Positions 1 through 8,658 of a DNA stretch of 47,137 nucleotides are shown in pieces. The translations under genes and the position numbers were made by a program. Below the pieces are notes generated by a model, which had not been told where the DNA came from, made no database searches, and was given only the letters and a program-made list of their open reading frames with translations. The stretch comes from JAWSUT01 sp033549345 (GTDB lineage Bacteria > Bacillota > Dethiobacteria > Dethiobacterales > Dethiobacteraceae). The stretch's first letter is position 1; every line of letters starts with the position of its first letter. Location: NCBI GenBank assembly GCA_033549345.1, contig JAWSUT010000025.1:1-47137 (forward strand), in the 5' to 3' direction.

Positions 1-7
1 GTTAATA

Positions 8-57
8 AAAAATCCCGCAGGCCTTTAAAATCAAGGCGTTGCAGGATTTTTTGTTTT
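8..57. terminator. Bidirectional intrinsic terminator at left edge
   Basis: An imperfect inverted repeat of about 16 bp (AAATCCCGCAGGCCTT against AAGGCGTTGCAGGATTT) is flanked by an A-tract on the left and TTTTTTGTTTT on the right, so it could stop transcripts in either direction. It most likely ends a plus-strand gene lying left of the window. The stretch from here to the first gene is AT-rich with no convincing gene. Confidence 0.6.
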
Positions 58-152
58 ATCAAGTGTCAAATACGGGAATATATATCTTAAATGTAACCAT
101 ATCTTCCACATTTCGACAATAATCCACAGGTTGTATCTTTTTTTTTAAAATT

Positions 153-180
153 AAAAAAAATAAGCCTATAGGCCTAATTT
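153..180 (-). terminator. Terminator of the LuxR-type regulator
   Basis: Read on the minus strand, a hairpin with a GGCC/GGCT core and TATA loop is followed by a run of about eight T and further AT-rich sequence. It lies about 24 bases after the stop codon of the regulator gene. The stem has a G-U pair and one mismatch, so the call is moderate. Confidence 0.5.
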
Positions 181-203
181 GTTTATTTAACATATATAAA
201 TAT

Positions 204-2345
204 TTATGTTGTGAGATAGTGAATTGCAGCCTGCGTCCTGTCCTTACATTCAAGCTTTTGCAGTAGATTTGACACATGTATTTTAACTGTTTTTTCACTT
301 ATGTAGAGAGACTTGGCAATTTCAGCATTTGTCATGCCTTTGGCAATCATTTCAAGAACTTCATATTCACGCGGGGTCAGATTCGTATATTTTTTATCGT
401 GGATTTCTTCCTGATTGCTTGTATTCTTTTTTTCGGCTGTTTTAACCAGGCATTTTTTAAAAAGGGTAAAGAAGTCCCGTGAATACTTCTTACCTACATC
501 TTTTTGCATCTTTTGCAGCGCCTCTCCAGGGCTTTGTGCTTCCCGGTAAGGAAGGTTGGCCACCATAGAAACAAACTCAGAAGCAATCCGGATGATCTGT
601 GCGTATGGATGAATCTCTCCCTCCACCAGCCCCTCCGGAAAACCGCTGCCGTCCACATTTTCCTCCAGATGAGCCAAAACTTGCGCCAAATGGGACAGAG
701 ACGGAGCGGCTGCAAGCATCTGGGCACCATATACACTGGAATTTTTTATCGTTTTCATCTCCGCCAATGTAAGCTTACCCGGCTTTTTCAGAAGCGACGC
801 AGATATTTTTACTTTCCCTAAATTATGCAGCAGTCCCGCACTGTAAACCTGCTGCACTTCGGCCTCTGGAAACCCTGCAGCATGGGCCAGTGTACGGGCA
901 AAAACAGCTGTCCGCTCCGCATGGTCTTTCAACCACGGGATATGGTTTTCCTGCATGGACAAAAACGCATTCATCAGGTCACCTTCAAGCATCTCGGCCC
1001 TCTTCTGAGTACTTAGTTTCTCAAGATGTATAGACAGCAGCCTGGCAACACGCTGCATAAAGACAGATTCGTCAGGCTGTGAAGAACAGTGACGCAGAAT
1101 AAGCACACCATAAAGAGATGCGTTTACAAAAACGGGCGTCTCCCGGTAACCTCCTCCCTGAAGACCTGCCGGAAACACATTAACTAAAATTGAATTGTTG
1201 CCATAAATTTCATTGAGTCTTTTCGCATCCCGCCGGCATATATCACTGTCAAGCCCCAGAGAAGCCACAGCCCCAAACTGGTCCGCATCTCCTTTAAGGT
1301 ACAGGCCCACAGAATGACATTGCAGTGTATCCCTGGTTACCTCTAACAGGAGATTATACACATTCTGCTTCTGATCGTCTGCAAAAAGCAGGTCTGTAAT
1401 CAGATCCAGTGCACTTTCCAGTTGTATGTCACGGGATGTATTACTGCTACCTGCATAATTTGCTTTCTGTTCCAGCCGTAAGGCCAGACGCTTAAGAATC
1501 GACAAATGCAGGCAGCAAAAATCTCCGTCACTTGCCAGGTGAAGCACACCGGAAAACTTGGGTCCCATGGCAAAGGGAACACTCACCAGTTGACGTGTCT
1601 CCGGATACAGTGAAAGCAGCTCATTTCCCCGGGAATCTGCAGTCAGGTCCTGTGTATATTCCAGAGCCCCCGTCTCTTTTACCCAACGCGAAAGGGAACA
1701 GGAAAAAGGCTCCACTTTTCGGATACCGTCGCTTTTCTCCAGCATCAGGGCATAACTTTGTGAGTGCGTAAAGAGAATGACGGCCGCCCAGGAAGCGCAA
1801 AAGGCAGTGGCCACTGCAGATAAAACACCCTGCCAGTACGCTTTGCTCTGAAGATCTTCCTTCATCCCCAGGGCGCTGTCTAATTGCAGCAGCTGCTCCA
1901 GGAACCGGTGCCTGCAGAACACTTGGGCTGTAACGGAAACCAAATGCAGAAACGCGTCTGTCCGACTGTTCCAGCGAGGCAGCAGGTTTTTTGCAAGTAG
2001 TTCTTCTCCCAGTTCAGTACCAAAGTGCTGCAGCAAAAGCTTCTCTTTATCCGGCCGGATAAAATAACCGGCCACAAGATAAACGTCGTCACCTAAGTTA
2101 TTTACAGAGGCAACAGCAGCATCCATGTTAAAAACACTGATAAACGATGCGACGCCTTCCGGCTGTAAGGCACAGGCAGCCACAAGTTCGGCACGCAGGC
2201 CGTCTGCAGCCTTTCCGGTTAAATCAGACTGAAAATAATAGCGGGAACGATATATCGGATTGCCGTTTCCGTCTATCAACAGTAGTGGGATTTCCATAAT
2301 TTCTGAAATTGCATCAATCAGGCCAAATGCAGTACATACGTTCAT
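204..2345 (-). CDS. GAF-GAF-degenerate HD-GYP protein with C-terminal LuxR DNA-binding domain
   Basis: A 713-residue, probably cytoplasmic sensor-regulator. The start at 2345 (MNVCTAFG) is chosen because GGAGGGG lies 6 bases upstream; the frame is open 34 codons further up, without a ribosome site. The N-terminal 170 residues look like a ligand-sensing domain (PocR- or PAS-like, uncertain). Two GAF-like domains follow at about 180-330 and 350-480, then an HD-GYP fold at about 495-630, then a LuxR/GerE helix-turn-helix (LTPREYEVLEMIAKGMTNAE ... VKIHVSNLL) over the last 60 residues. The HD-GYP part has lost most catalytic residues: LLHDIGK is LLHNLGK, the later HP is SS, HHE is LEE, and the final Asp is Glu. 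It is therefore unlikely to degrade cyclic di-GMP and may act as a signalling or structural domain. The ligand and target genes are unknown. Confidence 0.85.
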   Translation of the reverse strand: MNVCTAFGLIDAISEIMEIPLLLIDGNGNPIYRSRYYFQSDLTGKAADGLRAELVAACALQPEGVASFISVFNMDAAVASVNNLGDDVYLVAGYFIRPDKEKLLLQHFGTELGEELLAKNLLPRWNSRTDAFLHLVSVTAQVFCRHRFLEQLLQLDSALGMKEDLQSKAYWQGVLSAVATAFCASWAAVILFTHSQSYALMLEKSDGIRKVEPFSCSLSRWVKETGALEYTQDLTADSRGNELLSLYPETRQLVSVPFAMGPKFSGVLHLASDGDFCCLHLSILKRLALRLEQKANYAGSSNTSRDIQLESALDLITDLLFADDQKQNVYNLLLEVTRDTLQCHSVGLYLKGDADQFGAVASLGLDSDICRRDAKRLNEIYGNNSILVNVFPAGLQGGGYRETPVFVNASLYGVLILRHCSSQPDESVFMQRVARLLSIHLEKLSTQKRAEMLEGDLMNAFLSMQENHIPWLKDHAERTAVFARTLAHAAGFPEAEVQQVYSAGLLHNLGKVKISASLLKKPGKLTLAEMKTIKNSSVYGAQMLAAAPSLSHLAQVLAHLEENVDGSGFPEGLVEGEIHPYAQIIRIASEFVSMVANLPYREAQSPGEALQKMQKDVGKKYSRDFFTLFKKCLVKTAEKKNTSNQEEIHDKKYTNLTPREYEVLEMIAKGMTNAEIAKSLYISEKTVKIHVSNLLQKLECKDRTQAAIHYLTT

Positions 2346-2464
2346 ATGTGTCCCCTCCATGAAGCTGAAAAAAAAGCACGTTACAACACTAACATAAAAT
2401 GTTATTAATGGCAATTGGTCTGTGGATATAAATATAAACAAATACAAATAAATATACTCACTAA

Positions 2465-2491
2465 AAGAGCGTCACCAGCGGTGACGCTCTT
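2465..2491 (-). terminator. Terminator of the LysM-CAP gene
   Basis: A perfect 12-bp inverted repeat (AAGAGCGTCACC / GGTGACGCTCTT) with a 3-base loop, followed on the minus strand by TTTTAG. It sits just after the stop of the LysM-CAP gene. Confidence 0.65.
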
Positions 2492-2506
2492 GGATTAAAG
2501 CAATAT

Positions 2507-3382
2507 TTACCGTCCAACAAACAGCTGTGTAAACATTATACCATAACGTCCGCCGCTGACGGCGCCGATGCCGATATGCGTGTAGTTGGGATTTAAGATG
2601 TTGGCACGGTGTCCCGGTGAATTCATCAGGCCGGTGTGGGCACGCTCCACTGTGGACGCGCCAGCCAGGTTTTCCCCGGCCGTCCTGTAGGTTACACCGG
2701 CGGCACGCATCATGTCAAAAGGTGAACCGTAGGTGGGAGACTGATGGGCGAAGTAATTCAGGTCGATCATATCCTGGCTCTTCAGCCGAGCCAGTTTTAC
2801 AAGGTCCATATCCACCTGCAGTGCGTGCAGGCCGCGACTTGTCCGCTCCTGGTTTAACAGGTTCAGCATTTGCTGTTCAGCTTGGGTAAGACCACTGACA
2901 GGTTGTTCCGGAGCAGGCTGAGGGGTTGGCTGGGGCTCGGGTTGCGGTTGCGGCTGTGGAGTAGGCTGAGGCTCGGGTTGCGGTTGCGGCTGTGGAGTAG
3001 GCTGAGGCTCGGGTTGCGGTTGCGGCTGTGGAGTAGGCTGAGGTTGCGGTGCCGGTTTCGGCATTTTCACCGTACGTACAGGGATCAGTAATAACTGTCT
3101 TGGGTAAATAATTGTGCCACCCAGGCGGTTTAGACGCATCAGTTCTGTTACTGTGGTGTTAAAGCGGCGGCTAATCCGGTACAGTGTGTCACCGGACCGT
3201 ACACGGTAATAGGCATATGTAGCCCGGACTGTTGTCTGCTTTCGGGAAATAAGTTGCCACCCGTTTTGGGTATAGCGGTAGGTATAGCGCAATGTGGCAG
3301 CATTCGCTTTTGGTGAGAGGGGCACGAGCATCATTGTGACAAAAAGTACAAATGAGAGAAGGCCTGTCCATTTTTTCTGCAA
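2507..3382 (-). CDS. Secreted LysM-CAP domain protein (YkwD/SafA-like)
   Basis: 291 residues beginning at a TTG codon with AAGGAG 9 bases upstream. Residues 1-28 form a Sec signal peptide ending in SPKANA. A LysM domain follows at about 58-102 (YRVRSGDTLYRISRRFNTTV), a Pro/Gln-rich linker at about 108-160, and a CAP/SCP domain (about 165-291) with the family motifs HQSP, AGENLA and NSPGHRANILNP. LysM would anchor it to peptidoglycan or spore cortex. CAP proteins of this YkwD type are common in spore formers but their biochemical activity is unsettled. The linker is encoded by identical tandem repeats, so its length may vary between strains. The neighbours are spore-coat type genes, which suggests a cell-envelope or spore role. 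Confidence 0.92.
   Translation of the reverse strand: MQKKWTGLLSFVLFVTMMLVPLSPKANAATLRYTYRYTQNGWQLISRKQTTVRATYAYYRVRSGDTLYRISRRFNTTVTELMRLNRLGGTIIYPRQLLLIPVRTVKMPKPAPQPQPTPQPQPQPEPQPTPQPQPQPEPQPTPQPQPQPEPQPTPQPAPEQPVSGLTQAEQQMLNLLNQERTSRGLHALQVDMDLVKLARLKSQDMIDLNYFAHQSPTYGSPFDMMRAAGVTYRTAGENLAGASTVERAHTGLMNSPGHRANILNPNYTHIGIGAVSGGRYGIMFTQLFVGR
2934..3041 (-). repeat. Three perfect 36-bp tandem repeats in the LysM-CAP linker
   Basis: Three consecutive identical 36-base units beginning with GGCTCGGGTTGCGGTTGCGG on the plus strand start at 2934, 2970 and 3006. Each encodes 12 residues of the PQPQPEPQPTPQ type. Partial units flank the array on both sides. The identity at DNA level indicates recent duplication or recombination. 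Confidence 0.95.
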
Positions 3383-3569
3383 TTAAATACACTCCTTTTT
3401 AATTTCTTAACAAAATTGTTAACATAACTTCACATTTATTATAATCAATTGTTCTATCCCCCGCAAAAATCAAAGTGGCGCTGTAAACGGTATTATACTT
3501 TATTAAAGCAGCAGGCAGCGGCTTTGCAACCGCTGCCTGCTAAATCCGATACCATGGCTAAACCTGCCA

Positions 3570-5111
3570 TCAGCGTGGTATTTTTAACTTTTGTCCCGGG
3601 AAGATCATGTTGGGGTTTTGCAAATTGTTGGCCGCAATAATCGCGTCCATAGATACACCAAACATCCTGGCTATTTTCCAGATACTATCCCCTGAACGAA
3701 CAATATATACCTTTTCTGAAGGCTGTAGCGGCATTGAAGGAGAGGTAACCGGATATACAGCAATGTGCTTTTTCACAACTCTGGTTACTTTGACGATAAC
3801 TTCAACAATTGTTACCTGCCGTGCTGTTTCCCCATCCGGGTGAATATCTACTTTGACAAATTCCACCCGGGCTCTGGCATGAACACGCATACCGGGTGAA
3901 GCACCAGGAACATCGACAAAGTGTACAAAGCTTTCATCCACATCATGCGCAAAAACAACACCGGTTTCTGCGTCTATGACATAAAGCTGTTTATGGAGAA
4001 TACCACGAACAATAACCTTATTGGGGATGACTTCATGTGTTAGATTTCTTACTTCGGCATCAACCGGCTCTCTGACTCTTCTGGCCATCCTGCCAAAGAA
4101 AATTTCACGCTGAATTAGTGTCTGTGACGAACCCGCTGCAATCACTTCTTCAAGAAGATAGGGGTTATTCCCCTGGGAGTGATGAGGTTTGCCGTGATAA
4201 AACGACTGGTGGCTGCGGCTGCTTCCGGCCACATCAAGTGCTTCAACCCGAAGCAGGCGTCCGGTAAGATGCAAAACGCCTCTTAAAAGCCCCCCCTGGG
4301 CTCCCGGATCGTGCACACACGTTAAAAGCTGCACATCTCCTGCTGCTTCTGCCGACATATTCGATGAGGCGCCGGCTACTTCCACAAATACTTTTTTGGG
4401 GTAGACAAAACGCTCTGCTTTGGCAGCTCCGTTTTGGTCCAGGTATGTGACATTTACGCACAAATCCCCTTCAACTTTTATCCAGCCGCACAGCGCATTG
4501 GTTTTCAGGTTTGTCAGCTTCCCGGACAGCTGGGCGATACTGTGGGGGACATGCTCAAACTCCACGGGCAGCGACAAATCAAATGTGTCTGTGAAGCGGG
4601 CTTGCAGTGATTCCACTTCTACGGTATCCGCCATAATTTCTCCGTCAAGGCCTACCGGTTTAAACACAATAATTTCCTGATCTTCGCTAACAGTATACTT
4701 CATTGTCAGTCTACAGTCGCCTGTAAACTCTGTGGCAGGATGATTGCGGTCCGCAAGCAGAGCCGTCCGCCAACCGCCGGTGAGTTTAGGCTCAACCGTG
4801 ACATTCACATGGTCACCGGGTTTAACACCCTGTACTGCAATCATTTTTGTCAGCCGATGGACAGATGTCTCTTTATCCACAAGACCGGAGTCATTGACAA
4901 TGTAGTGAGTACTCTGCTGAATTTCTACGGTCACACAAATTTCATCGACCAATGCCGTTGCTTTGGCATCGAGTACAGTGAGTTCCGGCTCATCATACTC
5001 CTGTATACTGCCCGGCAGCGACCAGACAAGCGGAAAGCCCACTTCCTTTGTGCCTTCGGCTAAAAGCAGCGGCAGAATCCGCCTAACGCGTTCAGGTTGG
5101 TTCTTGATCAT
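3570..5111 (-). CDS. SPOCS (DUF3794)-LysM protein, spore-coat type, single clear SPOCS domain
   Basis: 513 residues. The start at 5111 (MIKNQPERVRR) is chosen because GGGAGG lies 9 bases upstream; the frame extends 12 codons further. The protein ends in a LysM domain (about 468-512: YIVRSGDSIWKIARMFGVSM) preceded by a clear SPOCS/DUF3794 domain at about 335-455 (VIPNKVIVRGILHKQLYV ... FVHFVDVPGASPGM). The first 300 residues look like more divergent copies of the same fold. SPOCS-LysM proteins resemble SpoVID/SafA-type coat and cortex morphogenetic proteins. No signal peptide is visible, as expected for a mother-cell coat protein. It is a paralogue of the next gene, with its own start 100 bases after that gene's stop and terminator. 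Exact role unknown. Confidence 0.85.
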   Translation of the reverse strand: MIKNQPERVRRILPLLLAEGTKEVGFPLVWSLPGSIQEYDEPELTVLDAKATALVDEICVTVEIQQSTHYIVNDSGLVDKETSVHRLTKMIAVQGVKPGDHVNVTVEPKLTGGWRTALLADRNHPATEFTGDCRLTMKYTVSEDQEIIVFKPVGLDGEIMADTVEVESLQARFTDTFDLSLPVEFEHVPHSIAQLSGKLTNLKTNALCGWIKVEGDLCVNVTYLDQNGAAKAERFVYPKKVFVEVAGASSNMSAEAAGDVQLLTCVHDPGAQGGLLRGVLHLTGRLLRVEALDVAGSSRSHQSFYHGKPHHSQGNNPYLLEEVIAAGSSQTLIQREIFFGRMARRVREPVDAEVRNLTHEVIPNKVIVRGILHKQLYVIDAETGVVFAHDVDESFVHFVDVPGASPGMRVHARARVEFVKVDIHPDGETARQVTIVEVIVKVTRVVKKHIAVYPVTSPSMPLQPSEKVYIVRSGDSIWKIARMFGVSMDAIIAANNLQNPNMIFPGQKLKIPR

Positions 5112-5181
5112 CTTTTTACGCCTCCCGTTTATCGTATGTAGGCGCACTATAAAAGTTTACAACCAGCACCGGCAGACTAAA

Positions 5182-5211
5182 GAAAAAAAAAGTAGCATCA
5201 GGGATGCTACT
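5182..5211 (-). terminator. Terminator of the triple-SPOCS-LysM gene
   Basis: Strong hairpin AGTAGCATC / GATGCTACT with a 3-base loop, followed on the minus strand by about nine T. It begins two bases after the stop codon of the upstream SPOCS gene and separates it from the second SPOCS gene. Confidence 0.85.
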
Positions 5212-5212
5212 T

Positions 5213-6790
5213 TCAACCTTTCGGAGCCGCCGGAATCATAATCTTCTGTCCGGGGAAGATGACATCCGGATTTGTAATCTCAGGATTGTCTGCCAGAATT
5301 GCGTCTACCGTGGTACCAAACCGCTGAGCGATCTTAAAGAGTGTGTCTCCCGCCTGTACGACGTAGACCCTAATGCTTGGTGACGGTGTCACATCGCAGT
5401 CGGTAACTACTTCGAGCTGCACAAATTCTGTTACCTTCACAAAGACTTCAATCACAGATGTCTGGCGGATCTGTGTCCGGTCATTGGGGTCAATTTCAAA
5501 GTCCGTGTATTCAACACGGGGATATACCTGCACGGTCTGGCCGGGCATAGCTCCCGGAATGTCAATAAAGACTGTGAACGGTTCCCTTGTTTCAAACTCT
5601 ACCACATCGAGAGTTTCTTCACGGACAATAAAGACCTGCTTTACCAGTTCGCCTTCAATGATGACTTTGTTTTCGATAACCCGTGTGCTGACATTTTCAA
5701 ACCGGGTGTCAGGCGGGCTGGCAATCTTCTTGGCCGGCGCAGGTGCTGTCAGGTCGGCTACAATTGTGTGCTGCTTAGAGCCTTCACCAACAACCTGAGA
5801 TACTTTAAGAAGCTCTTTGGTAATCTTGGCGTCAAGGATGTCGGTGACCACATCCACCTGGACAGTCTCTGTAACTTTCACAAAGACGTCAATGATGGCG
5901 GTCTGCTTGCCGCGCGTGGGATCATAGTTGTCAATTATCACATTGACAAACTCAACCCTGGGCAGTACCTGAACATTGGCACCGGGGAATGCGCCGGGGA
6001 CATCCACAAAGTGGGTGAAATTCTCATCAACCGACTCTTCAAAGACAACATCGTCTTCCAGACCGACATAATAGATTTGCTTATGCAATGTACCTTCAAC
6101 CACAACTTTGTTTTCAATGACTCTCGTGGTTACATTCCGGACTGCGGTATCAATGTTTTTTATTTTACGTGCAGGCCGGTCGAATTCAATCTCCGCTTCA
6201 ACTGCTACCTGGGAAGCATTTTCGCCAATTACACTTTCTACCTTCAATAGCTCGGTCGTCACATTCTCAGGCTCAATGCCCATCACATCGACAACCACAT
6301 TCAGCTGAAGAGATTCAGTTACTTTGGCAAAAATCTCCAGAATGACTGTCTGCCGGTAAAGCGAGGCAATCTTTTCCTGCATGCGCTCTTTTGTAACCTC
6401 GTTATACATCCCGACTTCCCGGATAAAGTCGTGGCCGACAAATTCAATTCGCGCATGCACCTGAACATTCATACCCGGCATTGCGCCTGGGACATCAACA
6501 AAATGCACAAATCTTTCGTCGGGGACGGTGTACTCCTTCAGTTGGCCGGTTTCGTCATCCACATAAAAAATCTGCTTGTGGATGATTCCTTCCACAACCA
6601 CCTTGTTTTCGATAACACGGCCTCTGACATCACGCAGCGTGGCGTCTACTTCGGTGATCTTCCTGACGCGGCCTGGCAGCTCTACCTCTCTGACCACCGA
6701 AGTCTGATTGGCGTTCTCACCAACAACCTGCTCAACTTTCAGCAGTTCGCTGACACATTCCAACGCCAGAAAATTATTGTCTTTACCCAT
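5213..6790 (-). CDS. Triple-SPOCS (DUF3794)-LysM protein, spore-coat type
   Basis: 525 residues from ATG with AAAGGAGG 7 bases upstream. Three SPOCS repeats are visible, each with the same core: RVIENKVVVEGIIHKQIFYV, then a similar copy at mid-protein, then RVIENKVIIEGELVKQVFIV. Each is followed by a VDVPGAxPG or IDIPGAMPG turn and a VIEVFVKVTE-like strand. Repeats occupy about residues 10-145, 160-300 and 305-440. A C-terminal LysM domain (about 476-520: YVVQAGDTLFKIAQRFGTTV) would bind cortex or cell-wall glycan. No signal peptide. The family is linked to endospore coat assembly (SpoVID-like), and a mother-cell-type promoter lies upstream. Role inferred from domains only. Confidence 0.88.
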   Translation of the reverse strand: MGKDNNFLALECVSELLKVEQVVGENANQTSVVREVELPGRVRKITEVDATLRDVRGRVIENKVVVEGIIHKQIFYVDDETGQLKEYTVPDERFVHFVDVPGAMPGMNVQVHARIEFVGHDFIREVGMYNEVTKERMQEKIASLYRQTVILEIFAKVTESLQLNVVVDVMGIEPENVTTELLKVESVIGENASQVAVEAEIEFDRPARKIKNIDTAVRNVTTRVIENKVVVEGTLHKQIYYVGLEDDVVFEESVDENFTHFVDVPGAFPGANVQVLPRVEFVNVIIDNYDPTRGKQTAIIDVFVKVTETVQVDVVTDILDAKITKELLKVSQVVGEGSKQHTIVADLTAPAPAKKIASPPDTRFENVSTRVIENKVIIEGELVKQVFIVREETLDVVEFETREPFTVFIDIPGAMPGQTVQVYPRVEYTDFEIDPNDRTQIRQTSVIEVFVKVTEFVQLEVVTDCDVTPSPSIRVYVVQAGDTLFKIAQRFGTTVDAILADNPEITNPDVIFPGQKIMIPAAPKG

Positions 6791-6820
6791 ATTTCAGCCT
6801 CCTTTCATCTAATTTACTAC

Positions 6821-6850
6821 ACTATATGCAAACAACGGAAAAATGTATCC
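6821..6850 (-). promoter_or_regulatory. Candidate mother-cell (SigE or SigK) promoter for the triple-SPOCS gene
   Basis: On the minus strand GGATACAT (6850-6843) and CATATAGT (6828-6821) are separated by 14 bases, near the SigE pattern. The same sequence also reads AC-N16-CATA, near the SigK pattern. A start about seven bases downstream gives a leader of roughly 24 bases with the ribosome site intact. The two sigma factors cannot be told apart here. Confidence 0.45.
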
Positions 6851-7020
6851 CCGCCCCCTTTCCCCATGGGTTCACCCGATTAATTATATGTATAAGCGGA
6901 GGGAAATGTGCCCAAACAGAGTTAATCTCTAACATATCTATTTCACAGTGATAAAAAATATGCCAGAATCGGGGCATAGCCGGTTTAAATTGCGTAATTC
7001 TATATTCCTGAATTTGGCCA

Positions 7021-7057
7021 AAAAAAAGAAACGCGGCCAGTGCCGCATTTCTTTTTA
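7021..7057 (-). terminator. Terminator of veg
   Basis: Hairpin AGAAACGCGGC / GCCGCATTTCT with one mismatch and a 4-base loop, followed on the minus strand by seven T. It begins at the stop codon of veg. An opposite T-run makes it potentially bidirectional. The rest of the 264-base gap up to 6791 holds the SPOCS-gene promoter and nothing else recognisable. Confidence 0.75.
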
Positions 7058-7324
7058 TGCCAGATTTTTTGCTTTTCCCGGTTCTCTGCGCATCAATGTA
7101 AGCTCAACAGTTTCGGTCAGTACATCTGCGTACGAGAAGGACAGTCGCTGGTTATAGGTGGGTTCGTCAATTCTTACTACAAAAATTGAAGGGTACGTAT
7201 TCTCCAGCACACCTATTTTTTCCAGTGTTTTGCGGCGTCCGCGGTGGGCGCGCAATCGTATTTTCTGTCCAACATGTGACTCCAGGCTTCGCCTGATTTG
7301 CATGAGCGTAGTGGCTGCCAACAT
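7055..7324 (-). CDS. veg: Veg family protein
   Basis: 89 residues, starting at ATG with GGGGTGAT just upstream. It matches the Veg (DUF1021) family along its length: an IRRSLESHVGQ opening, the RRKTLEKIGVLENTYPS core and the SYADVLTETVELTL ending are near-diagnostic. In B. subtilis Veg is a small, highly transcribed protein encoded beside yabG and reported to stimulate biofilm matrix expression; its molecular mechanism is not established. Location next to yabG and ksgA matches B. subtilis synteny. Confidence 0.95.
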   Translation of the reverse strand: MLAATTLMQIRRSLESHVGQKIRLRAHRGRRKTLEKIGVLENTYPSIFVVRIDEPTYNQRLSFSYADVLTETVELTLMRREPGKAKNLA

Positions 7325-7458
7325 TTATCACCCCAGACAAGGTTTACTTAGACATTGTAACACATTCCCGCAAATCTGTCAAATTATGAAACTATATTAT
7401 ATCAGCGGCATTTAGACTGTGTCAAGACTTAAATTTGTGTTTTTACCTCCGGCCGTAT

Positions 7459-8640
7459 CTATGTCTCGTACTCTTCGATTCTGGCAATCTCTACGCCGGA
7501 ATAATAATGTTTCAGTATTTTTTGCCAGTCCCAACCGATTTTGGCATACCCGTCAGCGCCGTACTGACACATACCGACACGATGGCCAAAGCCCTTGGTT
7601 TTCAGTTCTACGCTGGCCAGCGACCAGTCAAACCACTGCGAAGGAAGTTCCAGTAACTTGCGTAACTGGGCGCCTGAAAATTCATTGTCACCCACGCGAA
7701 CTGCCTGAACGGTATGGGCAGGGCTGACTCTTTCTTTTGCTAAAAGCGGTGTTCCATCAGGCGCTGCCGGATAAAATTCGCTACTTACGTTCGCACCTGT
7801 TTTCTTTAACAAGTCACTGACCTCTATTGTATACTTACGCTCGAAATAGGGAGAGTGGCTGTCATATTTGCATGGGACAGATTGTAGGTAGGCAACCTTG
7901 TTGCCCCATATTACAGACGCATCTTCGGTTTTTCCACCGCAGGTGGAGTGAAACACCGCGTCTGCGATTCGGTCCTGGTACAGTAAAACAGCCCACCGTG
8001 TTCCTCTCACAGCGTCATCAATCTTTTCTTTGTATATCAAATAATCTTTGCCCCAGCGCTCCTGTTGTTGGTCACGTGACATCCAGGCCTGGCAATGCCC
8101 GGGGCTTGTGCAAATATCAGCTTCCGGATGGCGCCGGCAGCCTTTGCCCCCCAGAACTTTCATTCTGCGCGCAGTGTAGCTGCGGGCTGCAACAGCCTGC
8201 GCCTGAAGAGCTTCCTTATGAAACAGTGCCGGCATCTCCGCGGACACAACACCTGCCAGGTAGTCTTCCATTTCCATCTGAACAATCGTATCATGATGCA
8301 GCACGTGCAAAAGAGTCCGGCTGAAGCATATGGTAACCTGAAAGGGATTTTCCCGAACACTGATACTGTGCGGCTGCATTCTTTCCATGTCAAAAACAAC
8401 ACGCATCATTGCAGCCTTTGGCCGGCTATAGCGGACACCGGCAATCAATCCGTCATCGATATTTTCGTCCGAAGGTAGAGATGTTACATCTGCAAAATCA
8501 ATGACCACCTGCGGCTTATCGTTAAAGGTGAAATGATTAAAAGTTACCTTATGATCAAACGTGAAGTCAAAACGGCTAATTATTTTGCCGGACGACTCCA
8601 CCGCTTCCCTCGTATACCGTTTACCCGTCAATACAGCCAA
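7459..8640 (-). CDS. SpoIID/LytB-domain protein with N-terminal AMIN-like region and no visible signal peptide
   Basis: 393 residues from a TTG start with AGGGGTG about 7 bases upstream; the gene begins 18 bases after yabG. The first 110 residues resemble an AMIN domain (FDFTFDHKVTFNHFTF ... VVIDFADV). Residues 115-390 are a SpoIID/LytB domain: AGVVSAEMPALFHKEALQAQ AVAARSY carries the Glu-Met-Pro active-site motif of the SpoIID lytic transglycosylase, followed by CTSPGHCQAW, FHSTCGGKTE and GFGHRVGMCQYGADGYA. SpoIID cleaves denuded peptidoglycan glycan strands during engulfment. Known members are membrane-anchored or secreted, but here the N-terminus is hydrophilic, which is odd. It may be delivered by lysis, or act on spore material released with YabG. 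Confidence 0.85.
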   Translation of the reverse strand: MAVLTGKRYTREAVESSGKIISRFDFTFDHKVTFNHFTFNDKPQVVIDFADVTSLPSDENIDDGLIAGVRYSRPKAAMMRVVFDMERMQPHSISVRENPFQVTICFSRTLLHVLHHDTIVQMEMEDYLAGVVSAEMPALFHKEALQAQAVAARSYTARRMKVLGGKGCRRHPEADICTSPGHCQAWMSRDQQQERWGKDYLIYKEKIDDAVRGTRWAVLLYQDRIADAVFHSTCGGKTEDASVIWGNKVAYLQSVPCKYDSHSPYFERKYTIEVSDLLKKTGANVSSEFYPAAPDGTPLLAKERVSPAHTVQAVRVGDNEFSGAQLRKLLELPSQWFDWSLASVELKTKGFGHRVGMCQYGADGYAKIGWDWQKILKHYYSGVEIARIEEYET

Positions 8641-8658
8641 GAAAACACCCCTAACGGT

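Noticed and set aside
5130..5156. SigK-like promoter AC-N16-CATACGATA upstream of the second SPOCS-LysM gene
   Set aside because: The predicted start site would fall inside the GGGAGG ribosome site at 5121-5126, removing part of it, so the match is probably chance.
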